The position numbers and the translations under genes were made by a program. Positions 1 through 10,859 of a DNA stretch of 64,000 nt are shown here, in pieces (within the stretch, counting starts at the first letter, position 1; each line of letters opens with the position of its first letter). The stretch is from Hyaloscypha bicolor E. Taxonomy: Eukaryota; Ascomycota; Leotiomycetes; Helotiales; Hyaloscyphaceae. Where the stretch lies: positions 1,254,807 to 1,318,806 of the forward strand of contig NW_020194685.1 of the NCBI RefSeq assembly GCF_002865645.1, given 5' to 3'. The notes under the pieces are model-generated. The model saw only the letters and a list, made by a program, of their open reading frames with translations, was not told where the DNA came from and made no database searches.

Positions 1-234
1 ATTGAGAAATTGGTGTGATTTGGCATAGCAATGTCACTTCCAGTTCGGTAGGGAGATACGGGCTTCCACTTTTGATGGGCGAGCATCTCTAAGTAAGCTA
101 AGTTCGGCCAATGATCGTTTCCCCTTTCGAACACCTTGAAGAAACGAAACTTCATCTCTGAGGGTAGTGCAGCCGTGGAGTCATTTTTGTCGGAGTGTTA
201 CCATGGATTGTTGCCAGCCCCAGAATTTTTGAAA
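1..234. other. Left-edge sequence with no recognisable gene
   Basis: No long reading frame, splice pattern or repeat is seen here. The sequence leads into the left terminal repeat of the adjacent MITE. Confidence 0.5.
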
Positions 235-695
235 TACAGTAGAACCTCGATATAACGATATCAATTTTAGCGCCTTTCTAACGATACACCGAGGTATGGT
301 TAAATCAGGGATTACGTGCACATATAATAAATAGGGAAGGACCTCCGTAACGTTTGTCGATTAGCTTCTGTTATGCCTCCGTCTCTTTTTGGGCTGTTCA
401 GGGGCTAGAGAACCAGTGGTATAATCAAGGGGCTGTGATTCGGTGAGATCGATAGCCTAAGAGGTTGTGCTACCAGTGCCAGAGGGCCCTGGAGCATTGA
501 TAAATTGCTCCTTCTCTTAATAAATTAGAACGATATACCACCAAAAATTAAAGGTTGGGACCGAAAAACCTTACGATAATCGTAATGCCAAGGATATCGT
601 AAGCCTAAGGCTAAAAAAGTGCGGGACCTTACGGTCGTATTGTATTACCAAGGATATCGCTATGTCAGGAACCGTTATATCGAGGTTCTACTGTA
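235..695. mobile_element. Non-autonomous pogo/Fot1-type (Tc1-mariner) MITE with TA target duplication
   Basis: The left end TACAGTAGAACCTCGATATA.. (235-257) is matched as a perfect 23-bp inverted repeat at 673-695. Both outer ends are TA, the expected target duplication of the Tc1/mariner superfamily, so the element proper is 237-693 (457 bp). The terminal sequence, CAGTAGAACCTCG followed by an A/T-rich run, resembles pogo/Tigger-type ends. No transposase frame is present inside, so it is a MITE. The interior has several near-copies of an ACC(A/T)AGGATATCG-like motif in the right half. The TIR match is seen directly; the superfamily is inferred from TIR and TSD. Confidence 0.85.
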
Positions 696-699
696 TGTC

Positions 700-1790
700 C
701 ATCTGATAGGCATGAGGAAGGACCCACTTTCAACTCGCAGAACCAGTAAGCTCCTCGCGTGGCCAGGACCCGCTATCTTTTGCACACTTCCATCGAGGGC
801 AGTGCATTGCTGTAGTCGCAATCTGACAGCAACGCCCAGCTCGTCTTGCTGTAGCCTTACTACGTGAATCTCGCAGGAACCAATGGGCTGTCCACCTGAA
901 CAAGAGATGAGTTTTTCCAGAGCTTCACCAGGAGGGCAGTGAAATCAGCGTCGCACATTGCCAGACTTCTCGTTACGCCAGCCGCCCCGACACTTTTCAA
1001 AGTTCTCTTCTATATCGCCTTGCTCCGTTTGGTTGGCATTCACTGTGATCCACTTTCGGTCACCAAGACCAGTGAGCGCCTCGATCAACCACGGGGTCAA
1101 CTACTTTACTCTTCCACGAGGAGGGCAGTGCTCCAACTGCGCTAGAAGACTAGATCTGCGGACAGAGGAGTCGCGCGTGAGCCTCGTGTACCATCCTTTA
1201 TTTTGGCAAATGAAAGAATCGTCTGGCGACGACGTATGGCCCCCGTTCTCGTGGGCAGTGAAAGCTGGCAAGGCATGAGGCTTCGTACAACTGGTGTCAG
1301 GCGTGAGGCCCGTTGAGTCCGCAGCTGGACTAACGGCTGACGATGGGTGGTGCAAACTTTCTTTGTCTTCAAACCAATGAAAGTCTCTTCTAGCAAAGCC
1401 GTGCAAATTTCAGATCGTGGAGCTTCAGCGCACTGAAAGTTTAGAAACATAGGGCTCGAGAGCCAGTCCTGATTTAGCAAGTAAATCGAAACAGAGTTGG
1501 TCCCTCCGTTTGTTATTCGTACTGATGATATGCACTATGCCACACCAATTGCCGATTGCAGGGCGAAGAGCGCGGCGAGAAAAGACCCTGTTTTAAGCCA
1601 ATGGAAGTCTGGTCTGGCGAAGGTGTCAAAGTTTCTGCTCTTTGATTTCGAGGGCAGTGAAGGTGGGCCGCCGCTAGCTTCGTTGACGCCTAGAGCAACG
1701 TTATAGCAATGACCAAACGAGCCAATACATGGTCTGGCTGACCGAACTCATCAATTTTGCGCTTCATGGAAAGAAGGGCAGTGCCCAAAA
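700..1790. repeat. Decayed tandem array of about 130-bp units
   Basis: The octamer GGGCAGTG recurs at 797, 934, 1123, 1253, 1652 and 1775. Spacings are 137, 189, 130, 399 (about 3 x 133) and 123 bp. Around each copy there is further similarity. Upstream lies an (A)CCA(G/A)TGA-type block, as at 743 and 1065, with a related block around 1374, 1600 and 1722. Between these blocks and the octamer the sequence is degenerate. On the minus strand several units give short related peptides containing a DFHW-like motif (around 1380 and 1600), but frames are broken. It could be a relic of a repeat-protein gene or a degenerate satellite. No function is assigned. Confidence 0.5.
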
Positions 1791-2123
1791 ATCGACGGAA
1801 TATTAGAAGCTCTCTCATCTGACAAAGTTTTCCATTTTTTGCTGTTTTGAATGTGACCAATATAGAAGAATTCCGTTCTTGTCCTTCCTTCCTGCTGTCT
1901 TCGAAATTCCATCAGTACTGCTCATCACTTACTTCCCAAGCAAGACATCCACTTTATGACGCTAGATCTAGTCACTTTTCCGCCCAATCTCCTTCGGTAC
2001 GGTTGAGTCGTCGACGTAGGGTCAATCTCCTAGCCGTGGAGCATTATAGACTGAGTTTTCATTAGTTTCAGTCTTGAATAGTAGTTTTATGGGGGCTAGC
2101 TTACCTTTAGTTTTTGGAGTTGT

Positions 2124-5100
2124 TCAATTCTTTGCGCGGGGCCCTTTACGTCGAACCCTCCACATGCGAGGCCAAGTTTTCTCAGTTGCTTGTTCTTCAC
2201 ATTCTAAAACAAGAGATTTAGTTGCTTCAGTAGCCCAAGAGGTGAGATCAAGACCTACCTCTTCTATTGTTTTATCCATAATATATCGTATCACCGTCAC
2301 CGGCCTCTCTTGGCCGAGCCGGAAAATTGGACCAATTGCTTGACTTTCGACAGACGGGTTCCACTGGGGTTCGAGAAGGTAAATTCGGCTTGCAATGGAC
2401 AGGTTGTTGAGGCTGGAAATGTCAGCAAGGCTCGCTGTGCGGCAGGCTAGCAATATCCAGCAGAGCAGTGACATACCCAACGGCTCCAGTACCTAGAGTC
2501 ATAACCAGAACTCCTACTTCTGGATTTCCTTGGAACTCGGCTAGAACTGTCTTGCGTTTTCCGAGAGACAGAGAACCATCGACACGGCAATATCGAACCC
2601 CGTTAGCATTGAACAGATCCCCGATGAGATCAAGACTCTTTTTCCAGAAAGAGAAAACGATGCTATTCGATTGTGAGTTACGATATCCACAACAAAAAAA
2701 AATCGAATTGGAGTTAATACCTTTTCTCGTAAAGAGGGTTTCTTTGGATATCCTCGAGCAAAGCCAACAGTTTCGAAGGATATGTTTTTCTAATAACAGC
2801 TCCTCCCTCGCGAACTTTAGTCTCTTTTCGGATATGGTTGTCCGTGCAATGCTTTCCGGAACAGAATGGACATGATTGTGCTCCATCTTTTGGGGTCTTT
2901 CTGAGTTCTTGCTGGTATTGAGGGATGCATTCGGCACAGATCATTATACGGCATTCCGTCATGTGGACGAAGTCTAGATTTTCCGATATATCCAAGGATA
3001 GGATATCGCAAGAGCAAAATTTGCAGACAACTTCTCCAGTCTGTTGGAGAAGGCTCAAGATCTCTTCGGAGTCCATAGGGGAAGATGAAGAGGGACTGCT
3101 GTTCTCCTCGGGGGAACCGTTGTTGCAGTATAAGCGAAGTCGGAGCAATGCCTCGATTACTCTTTGATGGGTTTCCTTGGTATTGTGGCCACTCAATGCT
3201 AAATCAAGGACAATTCTGCCTTTCAGAAGAAGATCGTTGTACTCTTGTCGTTCTACAGCAGAGAATTGCGGTGTTCGCTCCTCTACTTTCAAGCCAAACA
3301 GGCAAAGAATATCCTTGGGACGTCGAAGACAGATCGAACTGAGTAGGAGGCGGAGATTCTTGAAGTCGACTTGCAGATTACATTTAGACGAGTGAGTAAC
3401 ATCGTTGATATACTTTCGAAAGATCGCAGGCTCCTGCAGGATCGGAACACCTAGGAAAGAAACGAGTGCAGAGAGATCTGTCAAGGAGTTTTGAATGGGG
3501 GTACCGGTCAAGCACCATCGAATATGAGAGGGAATTCTGTTCACGGCCCGGAATTGTTTGGTGGATAAATTTCGAATTACATGCGCTGGAGCAAAGTTAT
3601 TCGATGCAAATGTGCTATTGGGGCAATATCTCTGGGGACCAAATACCTTCATCAGCAATAAGGCGATACCATTTGACATTCTCAAGGACTTTGTGCGGTC
3701 GATTAAAGTCTGCGACAACTGTGCCATAGGTGGTGAGAACGATGTCGTATCGAACAAGAATAGATGGATCCTTGGGTCTATCTTGACCATGGTACTTGCA
3801 GTACCTGAGCGACCCTCGAAAAATATGTCTACAAATATCAGCGGCGGACGACACACACACACACACACTTCCGGGGCGTCGAACTTATCAATCTCTTCGA
3901 TCCAACTATCAAGCAGCACTATGGCATGATCAGATTCATTCTTACGACTCTACAATTCCTGGAACTACACTCACGTGCAGAGGGTACAATGATCAAAGTG
4001 GACTTAGCAGCCCTTGGACCTTCAACGGGCGGTCCGACGTAAGATATTGGCCCAGCAAACTCGCTCGCTCGATCTAGAGACCCCACGATTGCACATAACA
4101 TCGCTAAAGACTTGCCAAGGCCCATATCGTCAGCCAGAATGCCTCCCAAGAAATCGTTTCGGAATGGACTTTTAGCTCCTGTGATGACGTGTTGGTAACT
4201 GTGGTTGGAATGACAATCAACGAGAGTCCAAGAGTTTTCCAGTCATAAAAATGGAAGGCTTTACTGATTATTGAAAGTCTTTCGTTGAATTCTCGAGTTC
4301 CCAAAGACTCCGGGAGACCGGTGAGTTCAAAGTTTCGCGCCTAACCACATAGTCCACCGCCTCCCCTTGGTGGCTGACCCTGTTAGTTGCGCCGAGTGAA
4401 CTGAATTCAATTAAGTATTTACCTTAACAACTTCGTCATTACACGAATATCCACAACTGCTTCTTTTAAGTAGTCATGCCGTGGAAGTTCCTCAAGAATT
4501 TTGTCGAAATCAGGATATCCATCATTCTGAACCAACGCTTTGTTGTCTCCCGAATCGGTGTGAGCTCCAGCACTAGGAGTTTGTGAATTTGAAAAGACAG
4601 GCAACTCAAGCACTTGCACAAGACCCGGGAGATCTAGGTATTGTGGGTTCTGATAGGGAAGATTAGAGGTTCCATAATGGGGCGGCTGCAGGAAAAGCTG
4701 CACTCGAGACAGTCCTTTTGCTGTGGCATCCAGCTCGCATCTAGGCCCCGAGATATTTATATCAAGACCGATACACCTCCGTTTCGAATCTTTACCACCG
4801 GGGAAGATTCTCTCCTGCCAAGCGTTCCAGGCAATTAGAGCAGTATATTCTAAATCCGGGAAACAGTTCAATCCAGCGAGGCTTCGAAAAACCCTTTTGT
4901 TCAAAATTCCGAAGGCACAACCTTCTTTCGTCTGAAGCACACAATACTCATCCTTGAATAAAAGCTGAAGAGGTAGAAAGCCAAGTGGTTCTGTATCCAT
5001 GTCCTGGGATGCCACAGCTGGTATTTTCAAAGCGTCGATGTCAAGACTCTCGTCGATCTGGACCTTCACATCACAGAGCTGTGGTATTCAGCATATGGAT

Positions 5101-5589
5101 ATATCGCAAGAAGGGCTGCTGAACACCTACCGATCCATAACAAACCTCGACAATTTTTGGAGCAGGCTCGGAAGCAAACGACGATTCCGTGGGTATTTCG
5201 TAACTTGAATCTGTCGGCGCTACCCCTTCAAAAGCATCCAGGTCATATCCCGCAGATATGGAAGGGTTCAAATTGAACTCTTGCCCACTGTAGAACATGG
5301 TGTGTTCCTCGAGCTGGCACAGGCTATTGTCGAAGCCCTGTTGGCCTTGCCACAAATCTTGAACTGAAGGGATTGAGTCGTCAGGTAGGGCGTTCACGGC
5401 TGGCAAGATCCTAGAAATCGAGGCTTGAGTACAAGCGGCATTCTCATTGTTTTCAAACCAAGTCTGCCGTAGATCTTGTCCCCCATAGTCGTAGCCGTGG
5501 CATTCAGGCTCGTAAAAAAGTCGCTTGTCTCGGGGCATGTCAACATCCCGTCCCCATTCAGTCGCTCGTGGCCGTTTCAAACTCGACAT
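2124..5589 (-). CDS. SNF2/RAD5-like RING-finger helicase, probably disrupted
   Basis: Fungal SNF2-family ATPase with an internal RING finger, related to RAD5/RAD16/HLTF-type chromatin and repair helicases. The start ATG is at 5589. Introns are readable at 5130-5079, 4422-4380, after the VPSA motif near 3970, near 3860-3817, 3646-3586, near 2720 and near 2450. Motifs in order: Walker A DDMGLGKS (about 4125); DEAH restored exactly by splicing 3646-3586; LTGTPIQNS (about 3500); a RING with CKFC, CAEC and CPFC (3000-2870); and the helicase C domain ending around 2300. Two defects are visible. Near 4280 the frame carrying SLWELEN runs into TAA and the downstream YQHVITG block is in another frame, with no GT or GC donor between them. 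Motif VI reads QAIGPIFRLGQ, with proline where the family has arginine. Family assignment is secure. Whether it makes an active protein is doubtful. Confidence 0.85.
3851..3868. repeat. (AC)9 microsatellite at a splice donor
   Basis: Nine AC units lie on the plus strand, which is (GT)9 in the sense of the helicase gene, directly after the codons for DAPE. The repeat supplies the 5' splice site of an intron whose acceptor is just before the codons for SLRYCKYHGQD. Only every third GT keeps the reading frame, for example DAPEVW-SLRY. Confidence 0.7.
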
Positions 5590-6104
5590 GGTCCTTTATC
5601 TTCACTGAAAGGTATATTGAAAAATCGGCTTGAAAATGGATATATGTTCGCAATATTGTGTCCGAACCCAATCGTTTTGACGGCAAGGCTCTCGTTGCCT
5701 CGATTACTCGTGATCGTGGTTTGCTTCCGAAACTCTGCAATTGGAGGACATCGCATGCATGCACTGCCCCCATCATTTGCACACCCACATGACTATAAAG
5801 TGAGGCTGACTTCGCGAAAGCACATATTGAAGGAGTCCACCTTGCGAATTAGCCTTGCGTGAACATCAACGTCCGAAGTCGTCAATCTATGTCAAGTTTT
5901 TCAACAGGAGCTTGACTTTCACAACTCATCACACTCTCAATTCATTCCGCCATTGTTCGTTTCTTTCAAGGATTGAAGCTCTTTGTAGCTCGCTTCATTG
6001 AGCAATAGAAAACGTCGTGCCACAGCTTCCCTGACTTGCCGAAGGTGCTGGTAAAAGGGAACCCAGATCACTGCATTACTTGTCGATAAATCTCACCAGC
6101 AGAT
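5590..6104. promoter_or_regulatory. Shared intergenic region between divergent helicase and NACHT genes
   Basis: 515 bp separate the ATG of the minus-strand SNF2 gene (5589) from the ATG of the plus-strand NACHT gene (6105). It must hold both promoters and 5' leaders. No long reading frame or recognised operator is seen. The last 150 bp before 6105 are pyrimidine-rich in places, as expected for a fungal leader. Confidence 0.6.
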
Positions 6105-9100
6105 ATGGCGACGGCGATATCCGACTTCGAAAGAGCGGTCGAAGCCTTCAAGAAAAACTCAGCCCTGAATGAGGCTGAACTGGTTGATTTCCAACTTACG
6201 GACCTTCAGAGTCTTCAACAGGCGATCAATGCAATCCAGAATCAGCAGGCGAAAAACAAAAAATTAATGTATATGAGAAGGCTAAAACCCTTTTTAGACA
6301 CTATGGAAGACTACGGCCAGATCCTCAAAGCTTTCTTGAATACTTCCAATTACATCGCTTTTGTTTGGGTAAGAACTCTTGCGCCACCCATCCCGCAAAT
6401 GCTTGTTGACATGTACAAGGGTCCTATGAAGTTTATATTGTTGGTACGCTTTTGTGAAAGTACTTAATTTGGTACGGTGTTGACCATAGTCAGGTCGCCT
6501 CCAATATGTCAGAAGCACTAAACTCTCTCCTCGATGCATATCAACAAATTGGAGAGCAGATACCTCAACTTTCGCAATACCAGGATCTTTTTTCCTCAAG
6601 CCCACACATGGGGACGGCATTGTTCATGATCTTCCAGGACATCCTGGAGTTTCATCGAGAAGCCTTGGGATTCTTCAAAAGGCGAAGTACAAAGCCCCCT
6701 CCCTGTATCTTGTTTGTCCGCTAAGAAAGCATGAAGAGTGGGAAAGGCTTTTTCAATCATCGTGGAGAGGCTTCAACTCCAAGATAAATGGACTGAGGGA
6801 CAAGATGCAGCAGCACAGGCGTCTCATCGAAAGCCAAGCGAGCATTGTTGAGTTCGAAGAAATCCAGAAGATTCGAAAGCTCGCAGAAGTTGAATTCCAG
6901 AACGTAAGAGATGCCGACCTAGACCGTCGCCGCTCGAAAGTCCTGCAATGGCTGTCACCTGCGAGCTCCGAGACTATTCAAGAGGGTTGCGAGAAGGCCA
7001 GGTCGGAGTATCCACGGACGGGCGAATGGTTACTCACAGATGATAAATTTAGCAAATGGTTCCATCCAAATTTCTGTTCTAACCCATTGCTTTGGCTCAG
7101 TGGAATTCCTGGCGCGGGTAAGCTGCAACTCACTTTAACAAGTGAAAATGTCTACTGACCATGATCAGGTAAAAGTGTGCTGGCATCACTCGTCATAGAA
7201 GAAGCACGGGCGCTTCCAAACACTACAGTTACCTTCTTCTACTGCAAATACGGCGACGAGTCACGAAACAATTTCTTGGCTGTTGCAAGAGGTATTTTGT
7301 CTCAAGTGTTGAATTCCGAGAAATCCAACGATATCCTTCTTTATGTGGATGAAAAGGCTTCAAGCAGTGGTGAAACGGTGCTCAGCAGCTCAAAGCTTGC
7401 GAAAGAACTCCTCGAAACGATCTTTCAAAGTTGCAAGAAGACCTATATTATCCTCGATGGCCTTGACGAGTGCAATCGAGATGAGCGCAAAGAAATAGCT
7501 ACCTGGTTCCGCCAACTTGTGGACGGTCTTCCTCGAAGAGAAATGGACACTATTCGTTGCCTATTTGTCAGCCAGGATGATGGCTTTGCACGAAAGGATC
7601 TTTCCATGCTTCCATCAATTAAACTGACATTGAACAGCAACAAGAGCGATATCGAAACGTATGCAAAAGTGTGGCATCAACGAATTGAGGAGAGATTCGG
7701 ACCCCTTGATCCAAAAAAGCTGAATATAGTTAATATTGTTATTGTGAGGGCTCAAGGTGATTGTCATTTGTCCCATTTCTGCCCTGTACAATGGACTGAT
7801 TTTTTCAGGCATGTTCCTGTTCGCAAAATTGGTCGTGCTGAACCTCTACAACCAGACATCGCGCAAAAAGCTCATGGAAGAGATGCAGGAAAGATTTCCT
7901 CGGAATCTAGAAGAAGCGTAAGCAAGAAAACAAACATGAGGGAGAGCATTTCTAATGTCTTTTACAGCTACGCAAGGATAATGGACAGAATACTAGAACC
8001 GAGTACAGCAATTGGACGACAGAACGATGCAAAGCAACTTTTGGGATGGATTGCATGTGCGAAACGTCCGATGAAGTGGTACGAGATTCAAGGTGCGGTG
8101 GCCATTGACCTTGAAAATCAAGCAGTGGACTACGAGGGCCGCATGCACCGTGTGGATCCGAAAGTCCTCTGTGCTTCTTTAGTTGAAATACGTTCAGACA
8201 ATTCCATAGAGCTAGTACATACCACTGCCAGGGAGTGAGGTTTCTTTCCGTCCGCATGAGAGATCATATCTTACTAAGGACTTCTACAGATACCTTATCA
8301 GGAGCAAACATATCAATCCCACCAAAGTCGAATACGACTTAGCGATTCTAAGTGTGTCGTATCTCAGTCTACCAGAGATAACCAAAGGCAGAGAAGACTG
8401 CGACACCGAGGAAGCACTGCTTCAAGGTTTCTTTTCATTCTACGAATACGCCGTCTCATCGTGGGTCTTTCATCTCGAAGCCGGAGTTTCAGTTCCAGCG
8501 AAAGAGCTCCTAGCTCAACTAGAAGAGGCACTCGAAGTATTCCTAGATCTTCATTGGACTGATTCGCCCGAAGTGCTCGTGGTTTCGAAGACCACTAAAG
8601 ACAAATTACAACCACTGCATGAGTATGGCATCTACAGCAGGCTAGCACAAGCTGTATTGTCTACTCGAAAACAATTCGGGCGTCATGGGCAAGGTCCAAG
8701 TGATGATGAAATTTTGGACCTGTCCAGTCTCACTGCCAAAGTAAGGACAGTTCTCGAGAGATTGACTCCTACTTCAACTGACCCGCAGAGACAATTGACA
8801 CTGGAGAGTTTCTACGGCCCAAATCGATTCAAATGTCCGCGAGTTAACTGCCAGTACTTCTACAAAGGATTTCCCAAAGAGGAGCCTCGTAAACAGCATG
8901 TAGCGCGGCACGAGCGTGCTTTCTTGTGCTACTTTGAGGGGTGTCCATCAAGCATTTTCGGTTACTCTTTCCCCAAAGAGCTTGAAGACCATATGTTCAA
9001 CGATCATGGAATTGATACGTCAGATGACCTAGATTTCCCTAAAACTGCTTTGACGCTACTGCAGAAAACACATCCTTCAATTTATCAGTGTGATAAGTGT

Positions 9101-10354
9101 CCCAAGAGTTTTACTCGGAAGTACAACTTAATGGTACATTTGAGAGTGTATGAGGGTGATAAGTCATTCGTCTGTAACGAATGTGGCCTCGCCTTCACGC
9201 GAGAGAACGACAAGAAGCGACACGAAGCACTCCACGGTGGAGAGAAGGCCTTTGTCTGCAAAGGCACTCTCGATGGTGGCGGCGAATGGGGATGCGGCTT
9301 GAGCTTTCTTCGAGCTGACAAGCTGTCCTCACACCATAAAAGCGCCATAGGATCGCGGTGTATTAGACCAGTCCTGGAGGAGAGGGCCGAGGCCAAGAGA
9401 AATCTCGAAGAGCAGGAAAGAGCCATGCACGTGGAAAATGCTGGAGAAAGTGACCCGACAAATTCACTATCAACACTTCTTCCGTCACTTCCCCCTTTCC
9501 TAGAAAGTGCTGCGATGATCCGAGCTCCATCGGTACCCTACGAAGACAGAGCTCGCCGTCGTTTTCTCGATGTCCCCACCAATCAGGCAATGGCCCCGCT
9601 GATTCCCAAAGGCGGTAGCGAAGACACTCCCAAGTCCCGAGATAACCCATCACAATCGATGAGGGGATCCGAATCGGACGGGTCAATAGACAAAGTCCTT
9701 ATTTCGTCGAAACATACTTACCAACGACCAAAACATAAGCGAGTATTTTGCAACCTGTGTTCTCATAACTGGGAGGGCTTTCGAGGCGAACACGAGCTTC
9801 GCAGACACGTAGATCGTGAACACAGATCAATTGTTCAGAAATGGATTTGCGTCGAGCCGGATGATGGCTCACCTCATCCGAGGCCTGTATTGCCTCTATC
9901 AAGATGCAAGGCTTGCAAACAACAGAAGAAAAAATATACAGCTTATTACAATGCGGCTGCACATCTTCGACGTGCGCACTTCAGGCCGAAGAAGCTTAAA
10001 GGTGACAATGGTAATGATATTGAGAGACGTGGTGCAGACTGGCCGCCGATGTCAGAGCTGAAGTTTTGGATGAAGGAAGTTGAAGATCAAAATGATGATC
10101 AGGGTTTCCGTGACAACAGCGAAGGCCTTGATGACAATGATGTCCATTTGGGGGGGCTGCAGGGTATGGAGGCTTTCGAAGGCTCCAATTTCTGGACTTC
10201 CTTCGATCCTTCACTGAACCAAATGCCGACGGATGCTACAATTCTCGACCCAGCAGCTTTCCCAACGCAGCCTCTCGAATCGATGACAGAATTTGGAGGC
10301 GGCTTGGCAGGGAACGAAACCTTGTTTGGAGGTGCCCACTGGGAATATCATTGA
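6105..10354 (+). CDS. NACHT (STAND) ATPase fused to C2H2 zinc fingers
   Basis: Eight exons (6105-6368, 6420-6443, 6494-6686, 6737-7117, 7169-7756, 7809-7917, 7968-8234, 8290-10354) join in frame to 1296 residues. Residues 1-270 form the helical region that precedes NACHT in many fungal STAND proteins; I believe it is a DUF7708-type domain. The P-loop GIPGAGKS is at about 282-290 and Walker B IILDGLDE at about 380. A winged-helix-like stretch follows. Instead of WD40, ankyrin or TPR repeats, the C-terminal half carries C2H2-type fingers: degenerate ones near 789 and 817, good ones at about 873 (YQCDKC..H..H) and 901 (FVCNEC..H..H), and another near 1094. The tail is acidic. By analogy with NOD-like proteins the ATPase would be a ligand-triggered switch and the fingers a nucleic-acid or protein-binding output. 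That role is inference; the architecture is read directly. Confidence 0.9.
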
Positions 10355-10859
10355 GCGGCTGAGCAGGTTGTCGAAGACGAAATGTATGCCCCTCGATCTA
10401 GTGGCGAACACCCAGCATAAGGGAGACGAGTCCTTTTCGACAGCAGCCGATGTCTCATGTGTTGGTAGACTTGTAAACCAATTTGGACAAGGTCGGGTTT
10501 ATGATGAGAGATGCAGGGTTTCAGCTCTCGAAATTCGAGACATGACAAGAAAGTTGGCCGGGTTTTCCCACCGCCCCTTTTTTTATTGTGGTAAATTGGT
10601 GGAAGATGAGTTGTCAGTAAAGAAGTACTGGGGCGTCAGAAATTATGAGATAGCGGAGTTCATTTTCGAGCCATATTCAAGGTTGGATTTGGAATGAAGT
10701 TGCGTGATTCATCACCTGAAAAATCCTTTAGGTAATAAAGAGTATTAAGAGATAGCTGTCACAATCTATGAAGCTGCATCACTCTTTCTGACTTGGTACT
10801 TGAAGGTCACCAAAGGCGACCTTCACTGGGAATGTTTGAACGATTAATTGCTCTGTTTA

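Noticed and set aside
3586..3646. Apparent loss of the DEAH box in the SNF2 gene
   Set aside because: Splicing this 61-bp intron restores D-E-A-H exactly, so it is not a mutation.
10293..10697. Open frame over the end of the NACHT gene
   Set aside because: Overlaps real coding sequence in another frame and shows no motif; it is 3' flank.
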